Shown here piece by piece: positions 53,570 through 64,000 of a stretch of 64,000 nucleotides of DNA. The DNA is taken from NCBI RefSeq assembly GCF_963678635.1, contig NC_087063.1, forward strand, positions 77,645,617-77,709,616. The letters are read 5' to 3'. The notes beneath the pieces are model-generated. The model saw only the letters and a list, made by a program, of their open reading frames with translations, was not told where the DNA came from and did no database searches. The stretch's first letter is position 1; every line of letters starts with the position of its first letter. Both the position numbers and the translations under genes were made by a program. This DNA is from Symsagittifera roscoffensis. Lineage: Eukaryota > Xenacoelomorpha > Acoela > Convolutidae.

Positions 53570-53917
53570 TTGGGTATAAATGTAGTTGTCTATCACCATA
53601 AAAATTTACTACTAACCAATCATCTTCCATCCCTAACACCGACATTTATTTGTAAGTGCTGAAACTACTTGTAGTTTCAGCACCAGAACAATTTGAATAA
53701 AACTGAACACATAGTTGTTCTCCTTCTCGATAAAACTTCATGAACTAATACGCAAAACCAAGTATACACTAGATCTATTGAGACTAGGAGATATAAGAGT
53801 AAGATTAAGATTGGTATTAGACTGAGAAATTGCAGTAATCTACCCGCCGAAAATAGGTTCAGGTGTACCTTATCTGAAATTATAACCAAAAGGTCGTAAC
53901 CAAAAAGTCATAACTCA
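53570..53917 (+). repeat. solo-LTR-like repeat related to the Gypsy 5' LTR
   Basis: Matches 56,325-56,704 through TAACCAATCAT, a perfect hairpin, CTAGATCTATTGAG, GATATAAGAGTAAGATTA, GGTATTAGACT, and a shared end TAACTCA. In the second copy that end is followed by a primer-binding site; here it is not. This is therefore most likely a solo LTR. Target duplication was not identified with confidence. Confidence 0.7.
53656..53683. other. perfect 28-nt hairpin in LTR, copy 1
   Basis: GTGCTGAAACTAC-TT-GTAGTTTCAGCAC. The partner LTR keeps the hairpin with a compensating base-pair change (see the findings). Confidence 0.9.
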
Positions 53918-54030
53918 TCAGTGTCAAAAATTAAAAATTTAAAGCTTTATTGAAAGCCGGTTACTTAACATCTACTATAAATTCTATAACCACATAGCAA
54001 AATAATAGGTAAATTCGTACATCATTTTCC

Positions 54031-54249
54031 GGCTCTTTTCCAGTTTCCCCCGCCCCTTTCAAAATAATGAGTTTTATATTTGTTTTACGTGTTATTACGG
54101 CTAAACGTGTGATGTTACGCTGTAAAGTATAAAGAACAAATCTGTTCATAATTGTCAATTTGTTCACCACGCCAAATTTCATTGCATTGTGACAACGTTA
54201 AATAGACTTTTCAAAATTGAATTTGAAAGGGGGGAACTGGAAAAGAGCC
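54031..54249. mobile_element. 219-bp MITE, same TIR family
   Basis: Ends GGCTCTTTTCCAGTTTCCCC and (inverse) GGCTCTTTTCCAGTTCCCCCC, flanked by CATTTTCC and CATTTTTC (7 of 8 match). Same group as the elements at 52,371 and 52,806. Confidence 0.8.
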
Positions 54250-55302
54250 CATTTTTCTACTCTTTTCCAGTAACCTTCCCTTTGGCTTCTAAAGAAATTA
54301 ATTTTACAAAAATTGCTTTTTGCGTTCTAGGCTGCTATGAAAGGTATCAGTGCGAACACATGGACAGATTGCTTGGTACTCGTTTAAAAGTATGGTCAAG
54401 TGAATCTGCCAATAATTCCATATAAAAAACAGACTGAGAATTTTTTACAGAGAGTTTCTAAGTTTTGCCAGTGAATTGATATTTTTGATAATTCAATTTT
54501 AAAGAAAGTGTTAGTGGCAAATCTAACGAAGAAACGTTTAAAACTTTTCCGTTTGTTTTCATCCTCCATTTGAAGTACTTCACGTAAATTTCAAGTGGCT
54601 TGGCGGGATCACACTTCTAAACGAGCGCTTGAATGGAACTCATCAAAAACTGTGGACCATACTTCTAACCGAGTAACGAGTCAATTAAAAAACTCCGCTC
54701 GGGGAAAAACCCAAAAAATCAGCTGCATTTGGGTTTTTCCGAAAAATTGAGCTGTTTTCGAACACATTTTTTATAACTTTTTTTAATTCAAAAACATGTC
54801 ACGTTTTATGTAGAAGTAGTAGCAGCAGTAGGGCTTTTTGCACATAGCACGAGGGGTTTTCAGTTGTTTGTTCTATAATCGTTCAGTGTAAAATTCCAAG
54901 ATATTCTCCATGTGCACTTGCTCTTTTGTTCTTGGTCTGTCTCAAAATTTCTCCAAAATAACCACAAAGTTTGCTCATTTAGTCAGCTTGTTTCTTTCAC
55001 GTCAATTTTGATTAAACTTGCTAGCCGACACGTTTCGTAATAGACTTCGTCCTCCAAAAATTTCTTTTTTGGCCTCCGGTGCTGAAACATACAACCACGC
55101 GAGGACCTGGAATAGGGCGGAACGTCTAACAAGTCAAAGTCGTATTTTGTCGACAACGTTTATGCAGCTCAGCTTATGAGCATTTGAACAAAGAGAACAA
55201 TTTATGAAAAATGTATGAACAATTAAATATATCATTTATAATGCGGCAACGCTAAGCTGAACAAGTATAAAAATCAGCAATCAACATTTCAATGGCCAAT
55301 AT
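54250..55302. other. no gene supported
   Basis: AT-rich. A pyrimidine tract and AG near 54,328 precede a 30-codon open frame (GCYERYQCEHMDRLLG...), but nothing identifies it as an exon. Confidence 0.4.
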
Positions 55303-55808
55303 AACAAGACTGCTCGTATCAGGGCGAAGCCCTGAATGTTCCGGCTGCCTTTTAAGGTTTATGGAGCAGCAGTAATAACATAAAAAAATTAAATGAAATA
55401 ATATAAAATGAAAATACCCCACACGCCATAAAAAGTATAAAAAGATAGATGTCGTTCCTTGTAACAAATCAATTATGGCAAATAAGCTTTGTTCAACCAA
55501 TTTGGAACGATTTAAAAGACTGATTAAATCTCCGCTTACGCATTAATAGCGCGAATTATATCGCGCGCTAATTATCCCAAATTGGTCAAAATGGCCAAAA
55601 TGGCAATCTTTAAACCCTCATAACTTTACAAAAAATGATCACAGGTGAAATATCTTTTCAAATTTAAGCTCAGGACAACAATAGCTTTCGAATGATATTA
55701 AAAAAATCTGTCAAAAATGGCTAGTTAAAAAGTCGAAATTTGTCTGAAGAAAAAAAAACCCACCCCGAGCACAAATATTCCGTTACTCTCGTATCGAAAG
55801 TCGGAACA
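55303..55808 (+). mobile_element. Helitron-like non-autonomous element, copy 4
   Basis: Full-length copy in the opposite orientation to copies 2-3. It begins AACAAGACTGCTCGTATC, with hairpin CAGGGC-GAA-GCCCTG at 55,320-55,334 and TTCCGGCT (55,339-55,346) pairing with AGTCGGAA (55,799-55,806) at the other end. No coding capacity. Confidence 0.7.
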
Positions 55809-56324
55809 ATAAATACAGTAAAAAACGAAGGCTCTTTTCTAGTTTCCTTCTCGTAAAACTCAATGAAACCGTAAATGAAAGTAAATGAAACCGCACAAAA
55901 ATTGTTCGCACGGAGTTTTAGAATGATTAGAAGGAAATGTTGGAAAATTTTGTTCACGTTGACATGTTTTATTGCATTTCATAACATGAAAAGTCATTTT
56001 AAAAGGTTTTTAATGAAGTTGGAACTGGAGAAGTGCCAAAGCGAAACTAGAAATATTTTATTTCAAGTTTTAGAACCTACTTTCTTAGCTTTCAAGACTC
56101 TTTTCTACTTTTCCCCACATTTGAGTTTTAAGTTTCGGCTACTTTTGAATTTCAAATTGTGGCTTTTTTTGCCCCCCACCTCAACAAAAGATTTCTTGCT
56201 ATGATTTCTTAAGGTGAGCAAACCAACAAAAGTGTTCAGATTTGGTCTTTATATTCCAAATCGAAATATCACGCATTTAGCCATTATAACACGTAAAACG
56301 TGGAACCTGATCTAAACTACATTT
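55809..56324. other. degenerate MITE-like sequence, no gene
   Basis: Three degenerate copies of the GGCTCTTTTC(C/T)AGTTTCC end (near 55,829, 56,095 and 56,160) suggest broken or nested members of the MITE family. The 109-codon ORF at 55,875-56,204 lies across them and is not considered a gene. Confidence 0.4.
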
Positions 56325-56704
56325 TAAAATTGGATAAATTGGATATTTTACCACTGTAAATTATTTAATATTAACCAATCATAATCCATCTAACTAACAA
56401 CCCACTTATTTTAAGTGCTGAAATTACTTGTAATTTCAGCACCAGAGAGATTTGAATTTAACTTAGAACTTAGTTGCCTCTCCAAGAGAACTTCAGCAGT
56501 TGCAATAAGCCAGTATAGATCTATTGAGCCTAGCAGAGACTAGTTAAACACCCTGAGACTAGTAGATATAAGAGTAAGATTAGGATCGGTATTAGACTAA
56601 GAAGTTGCACGAATCTATCCGGCCGAAAATAAGATAGCGTGACGAGCAGACGGTGTACCCTATCCGAAATTACTCTATGAGTTAAATACATCGGTTCTAA
56701 CTCA
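56325..56704 (+). repeat. 5' LTR of the Gypsy-like element
   Basis: Defined by homology to 53,570-53,917 and by the primer-binding site that follows two bases after the shared TAACTCA end. The left boundary is approximate. Confidence 0.65.
56415..56442. other. perfect 28-nt hairpin in LTR, copy 2
   Basis: GTGCTGAAATTAC-TT-GTAATTTCAGCAC. It differs from copy 1 by one base in each arm, keeping full pairing. Confidence 0.9.
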
Positions 56705-56706
56705 TC

Positions 56707-56724
56707 TGGTGCGACCATAAGTCT
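56707..56724 (+). promoter_or_regulatory. putative primer-binding site of the Gypsy-like element
   Basis: TGGTGCGACCATAAGTCT directly follows the LTR end. TGG at the start complements the CCA tail of a tRNA. The matching tRNA is not identified. Confidence 0.5.
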
Positions 56725-57952
56725 CGAACAAGACCTTAATAGCTTAGAATTAACCAAAAATAGATTAGAAATTAGACAAAACATTTCCAAAATGTTACAC
56801 GATAATAACTTAATTGAAATGTCTCTACAACTCAATAGATCGGAGCCGATATTCCGAACAATACTAGAATTACCCGGTATTGGAAGAAGACCTCGGACAA
56901 GAGACGATATACGACTACGTACAAACTTACCATTTAGTTTTATGGTTGTACGGCAAAAGCCAACACAAAATTTTATATTTAGAATATTATTAGCAATAAA
57001 TTTAGATTTTCATTTGCAAACATAAAACTTTGAAGTAAATCTTCATGACCATTTCAGGCGCTAAACAAAATTATTAGTGTACAATAACGATTGATAAAAA
57101 GATCTCAGATCGTTTTCCTAATTTCTGCAGTATTATATAAAACATATTTGAAAAATATTTATTGAAAATAAAAATAAAAATTAGTAGCATGACAATAAAT
57201 AGTTAGTAATAATAAATCATCTTGTTGTTCCAGCTTCATGACCTAAACATAACAGCAATCATAAGCTCACTAATATCATTGAAAAACTAAATCTTTTAAT
57301 TAAATAAATTTAAACCATTTTAAACTTAAATTCAATTAACTTAAAAATCAGACCATCAAGGCTTATCCTTGGATCTTTATCAATTTTCTATTTCACTAAA
57401 TTTAAAACCTGATCATCAAGGCCTATCCTTGGATTTAAAAAAATAATTTTGTTCTCCCCCACCCACTTAGCAAGTGTCTAACGACCTCAAACGTCGATTC
57501 ACTATCCAAGCTTTTCAAAAGACCCAGGACTAATACAAATTTTTAAATAAAACTAACCATTCAAATTAAGATAAACAGTGAAGAACTTCGATTATTCATC
57601 CTTCACTTGAACCCTCCTCTTACCAGACCCAGGATAGATCTTATACTTAGTATGTTTAAAATAGTATCTAACGAACTGCTTGCGTTCAAATTATACCTGA
57701 ACCTTGTGGATCGATTTGACTATTCTCCAACCCTTGAACACAATCACTACCCCTAAGTAAGATTAAGTAAGTTAACACCTTAACTTAGACTAGTCGCGAG
57801 AAAGTAGAACATCATTCTCCGGAATCGATAAACTTGTCTCTCCAAGCCTGAACAAAAACGCCCAGGTTAAGCTAACCAAAAAATCGTAAGGACTAACAGT
57901 TTAGGAAAATAGAAAGAACTAACAACTTCTTGCATCCCTCATCCTAAACTTT
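56725..57952. other. leader of the Gypsy-like element, no gene
   Basis: Untranslated stretch. GATCATCAAGGC(C/T)TATCCTTGGAT occurs twice (near 57,353 and 57,412). The ORF at 56,792-57,025 has no family resemblance. Confidence 0.5.
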
Positions 57953-58414
57953 ATGTCATTCAAAAATTTAGGTAAAAAACAAACAATCGTTTTACACAAT
58001 TGTGAAATAGATAACCAAAAATACGATCTTATAATCAATCCTCATACACAAACAGTTGGATACATTAGAACAAAACGACAAACAATAAAAAGAAAAAATA
58101 TAAACAAACAAAGACAAATCACACGAAAAAGATTTTCAAAAAATAGAAACGCAGTTTCTGAATCAGAAGCCAACAGTTTAGACGAACTATACAAATTAAA
58201 AGAATCAATAGATAAAAATTGTCCCATTCATGATCAATTATATTTTTCCGACTCAGAAACAACTTCAAATTCATCAAAAAGAGGAAAAAGAAGAATAAAA
58301 AAGCAATACAAACACAAACCAGTACACTTGTATAATTGGAATCAACCAATTAGACACATTGATAGTTATATATTAACAGTCATCAAACGAAAAAATGAGC
58401 CACACTCAAAGTGA
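57953..58414 (+). CDS. gag: N-terminal gag ORF of the Gypsy-like element
   Basis: 153 codons, very basic in the middle (TIKRKNINKQRQITRKRFSK). It starts MSFKNLGKKQTIVLHNCEID and is the first ORF after the leader. No named domain. Further gag blocks follow in other frames. Confidence 0.55.
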   Translation: MSFKNLGKKQTIVLHNCEIDNQKYDLIINPHTQTVGYIRTKRQTIKRKNINKQRQITRKRFSKNRNAVSESEANSLDELYKLKESIDKNCPIHDQLYFSDSETTSNSSKRGKRRIKKQYKHKPVHLYNWNQPIRHIDSYILTVIKRKNEPHSK

Positions 58415-58552
58415 CGAAAGTCCAGTTGAAGAAGCTGTTTTTCCCTTTCTTCTAGATTCTTTCAGTAATATATAGTTATATATCTATATTAGAAAAAACA
58501 GAAGTTCAAAGTATATCACCAATCGAAACATCCAAACATACAAAAGTACGAA

Positions 58553-60240
58553 ATGAAATCACAGTATTTTCAACATTTCTGCATAATTCGCGAAAATTTT
58601 ACACAAGAAGATGTTTCACAAAATACTAAACATGTTTTACAAAAGATATTAGCATGGTTTATAATAGATTATTTCACCTACAATTTAGGTTTAATTTCAC
58701 AAGCAAGAAAAAACTTTAGACCTCAAAATACCATTGATGACACTGTTCTTTCAGAACAATCAGATTACGTTTGGGATCCTGACTGGTCTCATCCAGCATT
58801 TCTAAATATCCCACAAGCTATCTCGAGTCAAGCAATAAGTACAATATCTTTTCACAGAGATTATGTAAAAGTAGTACCATTAACCATTGATGCAACACCA
58901 TTGAATTATAATACATTTTTACCTGATACACGAAATAACAGCTTAAATTCAACAGTCATACATAATGAAAACCTCAATGGAACCAGAAATCTTACATAAC
59001 AAGATATTCAAACACCATCACAGTTCATAAATGATGAAATCGTCCAAACAACAGCAACAACTACACAACATAGTATTTCACCAATACACCCCAATCTGAC
59101 AACACCAAGAAATACAAATACATCACTAACACAGGTAACCTTACAATCAACAGTTAAACCTTCGGTTGCTCCAAAATATTCACATATGGACTATCAAACA
59201 TATAGACTAATGACAATACCGTCAAAAACACGAAAACCGTTCAGAAGAAACACTTTTGCAGAACACAATTATAATTATGCTCACCAACCAAGAGCAAACC
59301 AACCTCCCCGAAAAAATACACAAAATTTAAATCACGTATGTTCTCATTATTGGAATCTCCCAAAAACATCGATCAATTCAGTAAATTTTCCAGTTAATCC
59401 ACAACCTACACAGGATTTTAGTGAAAATTACCCATTTTTTCAACAAAATAAAAAAAAAAGAACATAAACCATATAATACAAACTATTTATCATCTGACAA
59501 AACCCAACAGATATACAAAATCCACAACAAATGCACGTACAAAACCCATTTAACACGCACATCTTTTCAACCAATACAACCACAAAACCCAATGTTAATG
59601 CATTCTTATCAACCAGCACAAATTCAAAATGAAATACCGCTTCCATATTACCTTCAGCAACATGAAATCACAAAAAATCAACTTTCAAATTTTTCACAAA
59701 TGCCAAATGCCGCAGAATCACTACAGATGACTATGAATCCATACCTTATGGGTGGATCATCAATAACATCGAAAAAACCATTAATGGTATTCCAGGAACA
59801 GACCCTGAATAATCTGTAGAAGATTATCTAAATGCAGTAACAGCAAATTTAATTTTAAATATAGGACCCGAACCAATTAATACGCCACTACATCAAAATT
59901 GGATACATAGACGCACAGCATTAATACAAACAACCCTAGATGGCGCAGCTCAAAAATGGTTTTCAGTATTACCCATAGAAATAAAATCAGACTCGAAAAG
60001 ATTCACACAAGAATTTTCAAAAATGTTTGATTCTGAAAGAAACAAGCAACATCAACGAGTTTTATGCAAGGAAGTTCGCAGACTACCAAATGAAACAATT
60101 AAACAACTTGCATTAAGAATTGAGACACTAGTCCGAAAAGCATACTGACTCAAAACCCATGATTATAACGATGACAGAAATCCAAAAGAAGATGTTAACA
60201 TATTAACTAACCAGATTTAGATTTTAGAAAATTAGTAGAT
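58553..60240 (+). pseudogene. gag: gag central region with capsid-like domain, frameshifted
   Basis: Successive open stretches at 58,553-58,999, 59,186-59,467, 59,421-59,819 and about 59,820-60,147. The last contains QKWFSVLPIEIKSDSKRFTQ and ERNKQHQRVLCKEVRRLPNE, a retrotransposon-gag-type capsid pattern. Stops and frame changes between the blocks make it non-functional. Confidence 0.7.
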
Positions 60241-60264
60241 AAACTAGAACAAGCTGAAATCACA

Positions 60265-60636
60265 ATGAAACTCGAAGGAACAGAAAATCTAAAACTACAA
60301 TATGTTAATCGGATTGAAACAAATACTACACATATAAACAACATACAAGAATCAGACACAGACCTGATTGAAAAAATCACTGAAATACTAAATATCTACG
60401 AAAATCATCCAAACTATAAAGGCAAACCATCCTTCAAAAAATGGTGTAACTATTGCCGACGATACGGACACAGTATTTCCGAATGTAGACAAAAACAACA
60501 AGGCAATCAGAATAAACCTCAAAAATACAAAGAACCAAATAAATCATTCTATCAATACATGAAAAAAACCAAAATCTACCAAACAAAAATATATATAGTA
60601 ATAACAGTTCAGGAAAACCACTTCCAAGCAACTTAA
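60265..60636 (+). CDS. gag: gag nucleocapsid part with one CCHC zinc knuckle
   Basis: Ends with CNYCRRYGHSISEC (C-x2-C-x4-H-x4-C) near 60,448-60,490, the RNA-binding knuckle of nucleocapsid. The frame breaks after it. A Asn/Ser/Arg/Tyr-rich continuation is readable in another frame over about 60,640-61,245, probably the original gag tail. Confidence 0.75.
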   Translation: MKLEGTENLKLQYVNRIETNTTHINNIQESDTDLIEKITEILNIYENHPNYKGKPSFKKWCNYCRRYGHSISECRQKQQGNQNKPQKYKEPNKSFYQYMKKTKIYQTKIYIVITVQENHFQAT

Positions 60637-61139
60637 ATTACACAAAAAATCAATCACCATATAACTCAAGTAATAAAGGTAGATCACCCGAACGAGGAAA
60701 TACAGGATATTTCTCACAAAAAAGACATAACCAATCGAATAGCCAAAATAACCAAAATAACTATTCACGATCGAATTCCAATACAGCAGAATTTGTTTCT
60801 GGATCCAGTTTCCAATCAAACCCAAGGAATAGACACTATTCCAATAATCAATCACGAAAGTCATCATACAACAGAAATAGAAACTATTCACATAATAGAA
60901 ATAGAAATTATTCAAACAATCGAAATCAGAATTATCCAAACAATAGATCAAGGAATAGTTCATATAATAGATCAAACTATCACAGATCAAACGATCATTA
61001 TCAAAACAGATCACAAAATAATTCACAAAATCGAAACTCAAGTTACAATAATCAATACAGAAATTATTCCCAGTCACCGCATAGGAATAGTAACCGTTAT
61101 CCTGATTCTAAACATCGATACAGAAGTAGCACACCAAAA

Positions 61140-61983
61140 CATCAAAAACATATTAATCAAGTGCAGGCAAATGAAGAAACAACTTCAGACCCCCCAGGTA
61201 TGGATGACAGGAAGAAACGAATTACAACTAATTCATATAAATTGTGAATCATCAGATACAGAAAGTGATACAGATAATACTATCTCTGTAAATATGATAA
61301 CAGTCGAAAACGACTATGAACCTATCATATATGCACAACCTTTTACTTCACATATATATGAAAATCAATTGGATCTCCTTCCCAATTACTATATTGGACC
61401 CATTGATAATACACAAACTACACAAGAAGTAAACGGAATTAACACGGTACTTAAACCCGATAAAAAAGACGAAACACAATGCCCAAACACAAAACATATT
61501 TATCAAAATTTACAAAAAGAACAACCAAGAGAAAAAACTTGGACAATTCCATTTCTCTTAGAAAGCCCAAGAAACAATGAATTTCAACCACCAGATCTTG
61601 AAATTGATTTTTTAATTGACTCAGGAGCAGAATCAAATATAATTAATATTCCCACATGGAACGAAATCAAAACATTGCATCCAAAATTAACACCTCTTGA
61701 AACCTCTAGTAAATTAGCAACAGCACAAGGATCAACATTAGTAAATTATGGAAAAATCCAATTATTCCTTCTTCCCACAAGAACAATGGAGCAAAACAAA
61801 ACTTTAAACAAATCAATTAAACAAATATTTCGTATTACTGATATTAAACACAATATAATTGGCATACCATTTATATCTAAATATATACCAACGATCAACA
61901 TCTTAAATAGTAAGATACATATCAAAGATAAATACACAAAAACAAAAAATACAGCCCTAACATACAGCCCTTCCAAAGATTAA
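61140..61983 (+). CDS. aspartic protease region of the Gypsy-like element
   Basis: The open frame carries IDFLIDSGAESNIINIP near 61,605-61,655, the D-S-G active site of retropepsins, followed by TAQGSTLVNYGKIQLFL and a hydrophobic HNIIGIPFI segment as in the second half of the fold. The upstream part of this frame (60,793-61,140) is His/Ile-rich and looks like an out-of-frame reading of the gag tail. Confidence 0.75.
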
Positions 61984-62129
61984 GCAAACAACCACCATTC
62001 TTCTCAAAATTTTACCCCATTTATAATCAACAACGGAAACACCTGAAACCACTCTCAGGCAATATATATAATTTTTCAATAAAACAAGTTCACCAGTATA
62101 ACAAAAGTCAAAATAAACAACAATTTTTT

Positions 62130-63300
62130 TTATGTCAGACTTCGAATTTAAACCTATCCACAAATTTTTCAAAATTACGATCTCATCTACAAAATATTCG
62201 AAAAACACAAATTCCGACATCATTTCACTACACGTGTATAATATTACACCATATCAAGTAACATTACCCTTAGGACTTTTAGGATACTGTGAAACAAATG
62301 CTACAATTTCACCTATAAATGAAGTAGCCTACCGCGTTAATAATATACTCCAATTATAGGATATTTGCCAATCAACAATTCTTGACGAAGAATTATCCAT
62401 AAATAAAAAAATAAGCAATGAAAAAAGAAACAAAGATTTTTTCACAAAAACACCATATTTTAAACCGACATTCAATATAACAAAATACACAAAAGAACAA
62501 CAAAATTTTTTAACAATGTTTGATTTTGAACATTCACAAATTACACAAATTGAATTTGATAAATTAGCAGAACAACTGTTAAATTATTCAACAGTCTACG
62601 CAACTTCAAAATTTGACGGTGGAAAAACTAGTTCATCACTACACCTCGACGAAACCCGACGCAGTTTTCAAAAAACAAAGAGCCAGTAAAGTACCAATTC
62701 ACTTACATGACAAGGTAAACAGATTACTTGACATTTTAGAACAATACGAAATTATCTCACCAGTAAATAAGGAAGAACAACCAAAAGGTAACACCTTCAT
62801 TAACCCTGTTATCATTCTAGCAAAAGGTTAATCACTAAAAATAGTTTTAGACGCTAGATACCTCAATTCACTAATTGACGAATCAAAATTCATTTGGCCT
62901 ATTGAACCCATACAAGTTATCTTAACAAAGATAAATGGTAAATATTTCACAACCGCATATATGAATAGTGCTGGTAATCAAATGCCACTAGATGAAAAAT
63001 CAAGCCGTTTAACGCAATTTGTTATTGGAAATCAACAGCATGAATTCAATCGCTTATTCTATGGAATATCCATAGGACCCGCAGCTTTTTCAGCTTCTAT
63101 GAGTAAAATTGTTAGACCACTAATACTCAAGAAAAATGCAATCACCTACTTACATGATGCTTTTATGCAATCACAAACTAAAGAAGAAATGTTTACAGTT
63201 TTAGAACAGTATCATAAAATACTTCAGAAAGAAAATCTGAAGGCAGCTCCCGATAAATCACGCTTCTTTCTAACACGCGTTAAATTTTTAGGGCATAATA
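62130..63300 (+). pseudogene. pol: Gypsy-like reverse transcriptase, inactivated
   Basis: After the linker (MSDFEFKPIHKFF at 62,132) come VPIHLHDKVNRLLDILEQYE, PVIILAKG then a stop at 62,829, LDARYLNSLID, and the fingers/palm. Motif A reads TTAYMNSAG, with Tyr in place of the catalytic Asp. The YxDD box reads YLHDA (63,147-63,161), with His in place of the first Asp. LFYGISIGPAAFSASMSKI and VKFLGHNIE are recognisable. Premature stops and lost catalytic residues make it inactive. Confidence 0.85.
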
Positions 63301-64000
63301 TAGAACGAGAAACTATCACTCCATTAAAAGCACGCATAGATGCTTTTCAAAAACTTCAGCCACCTACAAATAAAAAGAAAATCCAAGAATTCCTTGGAAT
63401 GCTAAATTTCTTAAGTAAATATGTTAACAAAATGCAATTATACTTAAGACCCTTCTATAATATCCTCAGACAACAAAATAATTTTGAATGGACCACTGAA
63501 CATCAAACACGATTTGAAGAAATTAAAAAACTTTTTATTGAACAAATTTCTAATACAATTCCAGATCCAAATCAACCATTTTATGCATTGTGCGATGCTC
63601 CAAACTTTGGCATCGGCGCAGCATTGCTACAATCACATAGTGGAACAAATAAAATGAACCTTATATCACCAAATTCACAATTAATCACTCAAGCAGAGCT
63701 ACGACTCTCAACTCTAATGAGAGAATGTACAGCTATAATTTATACACTTACAGAATATAAATTTCTGATACTTGGATCAAAACACCCAACAGTTCTATTC
63801 ACAGATCACAAACCAATTATATTTATCTTTACACAAAAATCGAATCCAAATCATAGAGTTTATGGATTTCAACTAATTCTAATGAAATTTCCAAACCTAC
63901 ATATAGTTTGGACAGCAGGAAAAAACCTTGCGTTACCAGATACATTAAGTCGAAATACGCCACCTGAATTACTCACAAGAAAAACTACAGTTGAAATTCC
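63301..64000 (+). pseudogene. pol: connection and RNase H region of the Gypsy-like element (runs off window)
   Basis: Open and continuous with RT. KKKIQEFLGMLNFLSKYV and FEWTTEHQTRFEEIKKL are the connection. RNase H then shows ALCDAPNFGIGAALLQ, RECTAIIYTLTEYKFLI, VLFTDHKPIIFIF and the terminal LALPDTLSRNTPPE, typical of the tethered Ty3/Gypsy RNase H. Catalytic D, E and D positions look retained. Confidence 0.85.

Larger units (their letters stand above)
56325..64000 (+). mobile_element. decayed Ty3/Gypsy-like LTR retrotransposon, truncated by window end
   Basis: Order on the plus strand: 5' LTR, primer-binding site, 1.2-kb leader, gag, CCHC knuckle, protease, reverse transcriptase, RNase H. 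Integrase and 3' LTR would lie beyond the window. Multiple stops and frameshifts, and loss of two RT catalytic aspartates, show that it is dead. Confidence 0.85.

Noticed and set aside
55875-56204. 109-codon plus-strand ORF
   Set aside because: Lies over degenerate MITE ends and is Phe/Leu/Lys-rich low-complexity sequence.
60544-61077. 177-codon minus-strand ORF and the His/Ile-rich start of the plus-strand protease frame (60,793-61,140)
   Set aside because: Both are other-frame readings of the Asn/Ser/Arg/Tyr-rich gag tail.

Overview
The window is AT-rich nuclear DNA from an animal, most likely an invertebrate. It holds spliced, animal-type gene fragments (SDR39U1-like and ABCB6-like) buried in retrotransposons (BEL/Pao, Ty3/Gypsy, two kinds of LINE), Helitron-like elements, MITEs and satellites. 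No bacterial, plastid or CRISPR features are present. The species cannot be named from the sequence. Two runs of exactly 200 N (6,796-6,995 and 32,213-32,412) look like fixed-size scaffold gaps, so the order across them is a scaffolding inference.

Layout. 1-6,150: no intact gene; a decayed LINE reverse transcriptase near 2.1-2.6 kb, then a roughly 166-bp satellite with a five-monomer higher-order repeat (3.96-6.15 kb). 6,592-6,795: one exon of an SDR39U1-type epimerase, cut by gap 1. 6,996-16,441: a young BEL/Pao retrotransposon on the minus strand. Its LTRs are identical over the 305 bp that can be compared, gag and pol are long, and an extra ORF with SGNH-hydrolase-like motifs lies upstream of gag. 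Each LTR carries a tRNA-like segment with clean pol III A and B boxes.

17.3-52.35 kb: a very large imperfect inverted repeat. The left arm (about 17,305-32,912) and right arm (about 38,886-52,345) carry the same components in mirror order: direct-repeat blocks, a TCGAC/GCGAC minisatellite, a fossil LINE with an apurinic-type endonuclease, and the first exon of an ABCB6-like half-transporter. The two ABCB6 exons converge on a 6-kb centre made mainly of five tandem units of about 920 bp, each containing the same hAT-type MITE. Neither exon copy has downstream exons. Arm-specific changes include a LINE with a C-terminal restriction-like endonuclease in the left arm only (14-bp target duplication), about 1.1 kb missing from the left arm, and gap 2 inside the left ABCB6 exon. 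The structure is either a real palindromic duplication or two diverged alleles scaffolded head to head.

52.35-56.3 kb: small elements (MITEs with 8-bp target duplications, hairpins, a solo-LTR-like repeat, a Helitron-like element) around two small ORFs that may be host exons. 56.3-64.0 kb: a decayed Ty3/Gypsy-like element on the plus strand, with 5' LTR, primer-binding site, gag, CCHC knuckle, protease, RT and RNase H. It runs off the window, and both visible RT catalytic aspartates are mutated.
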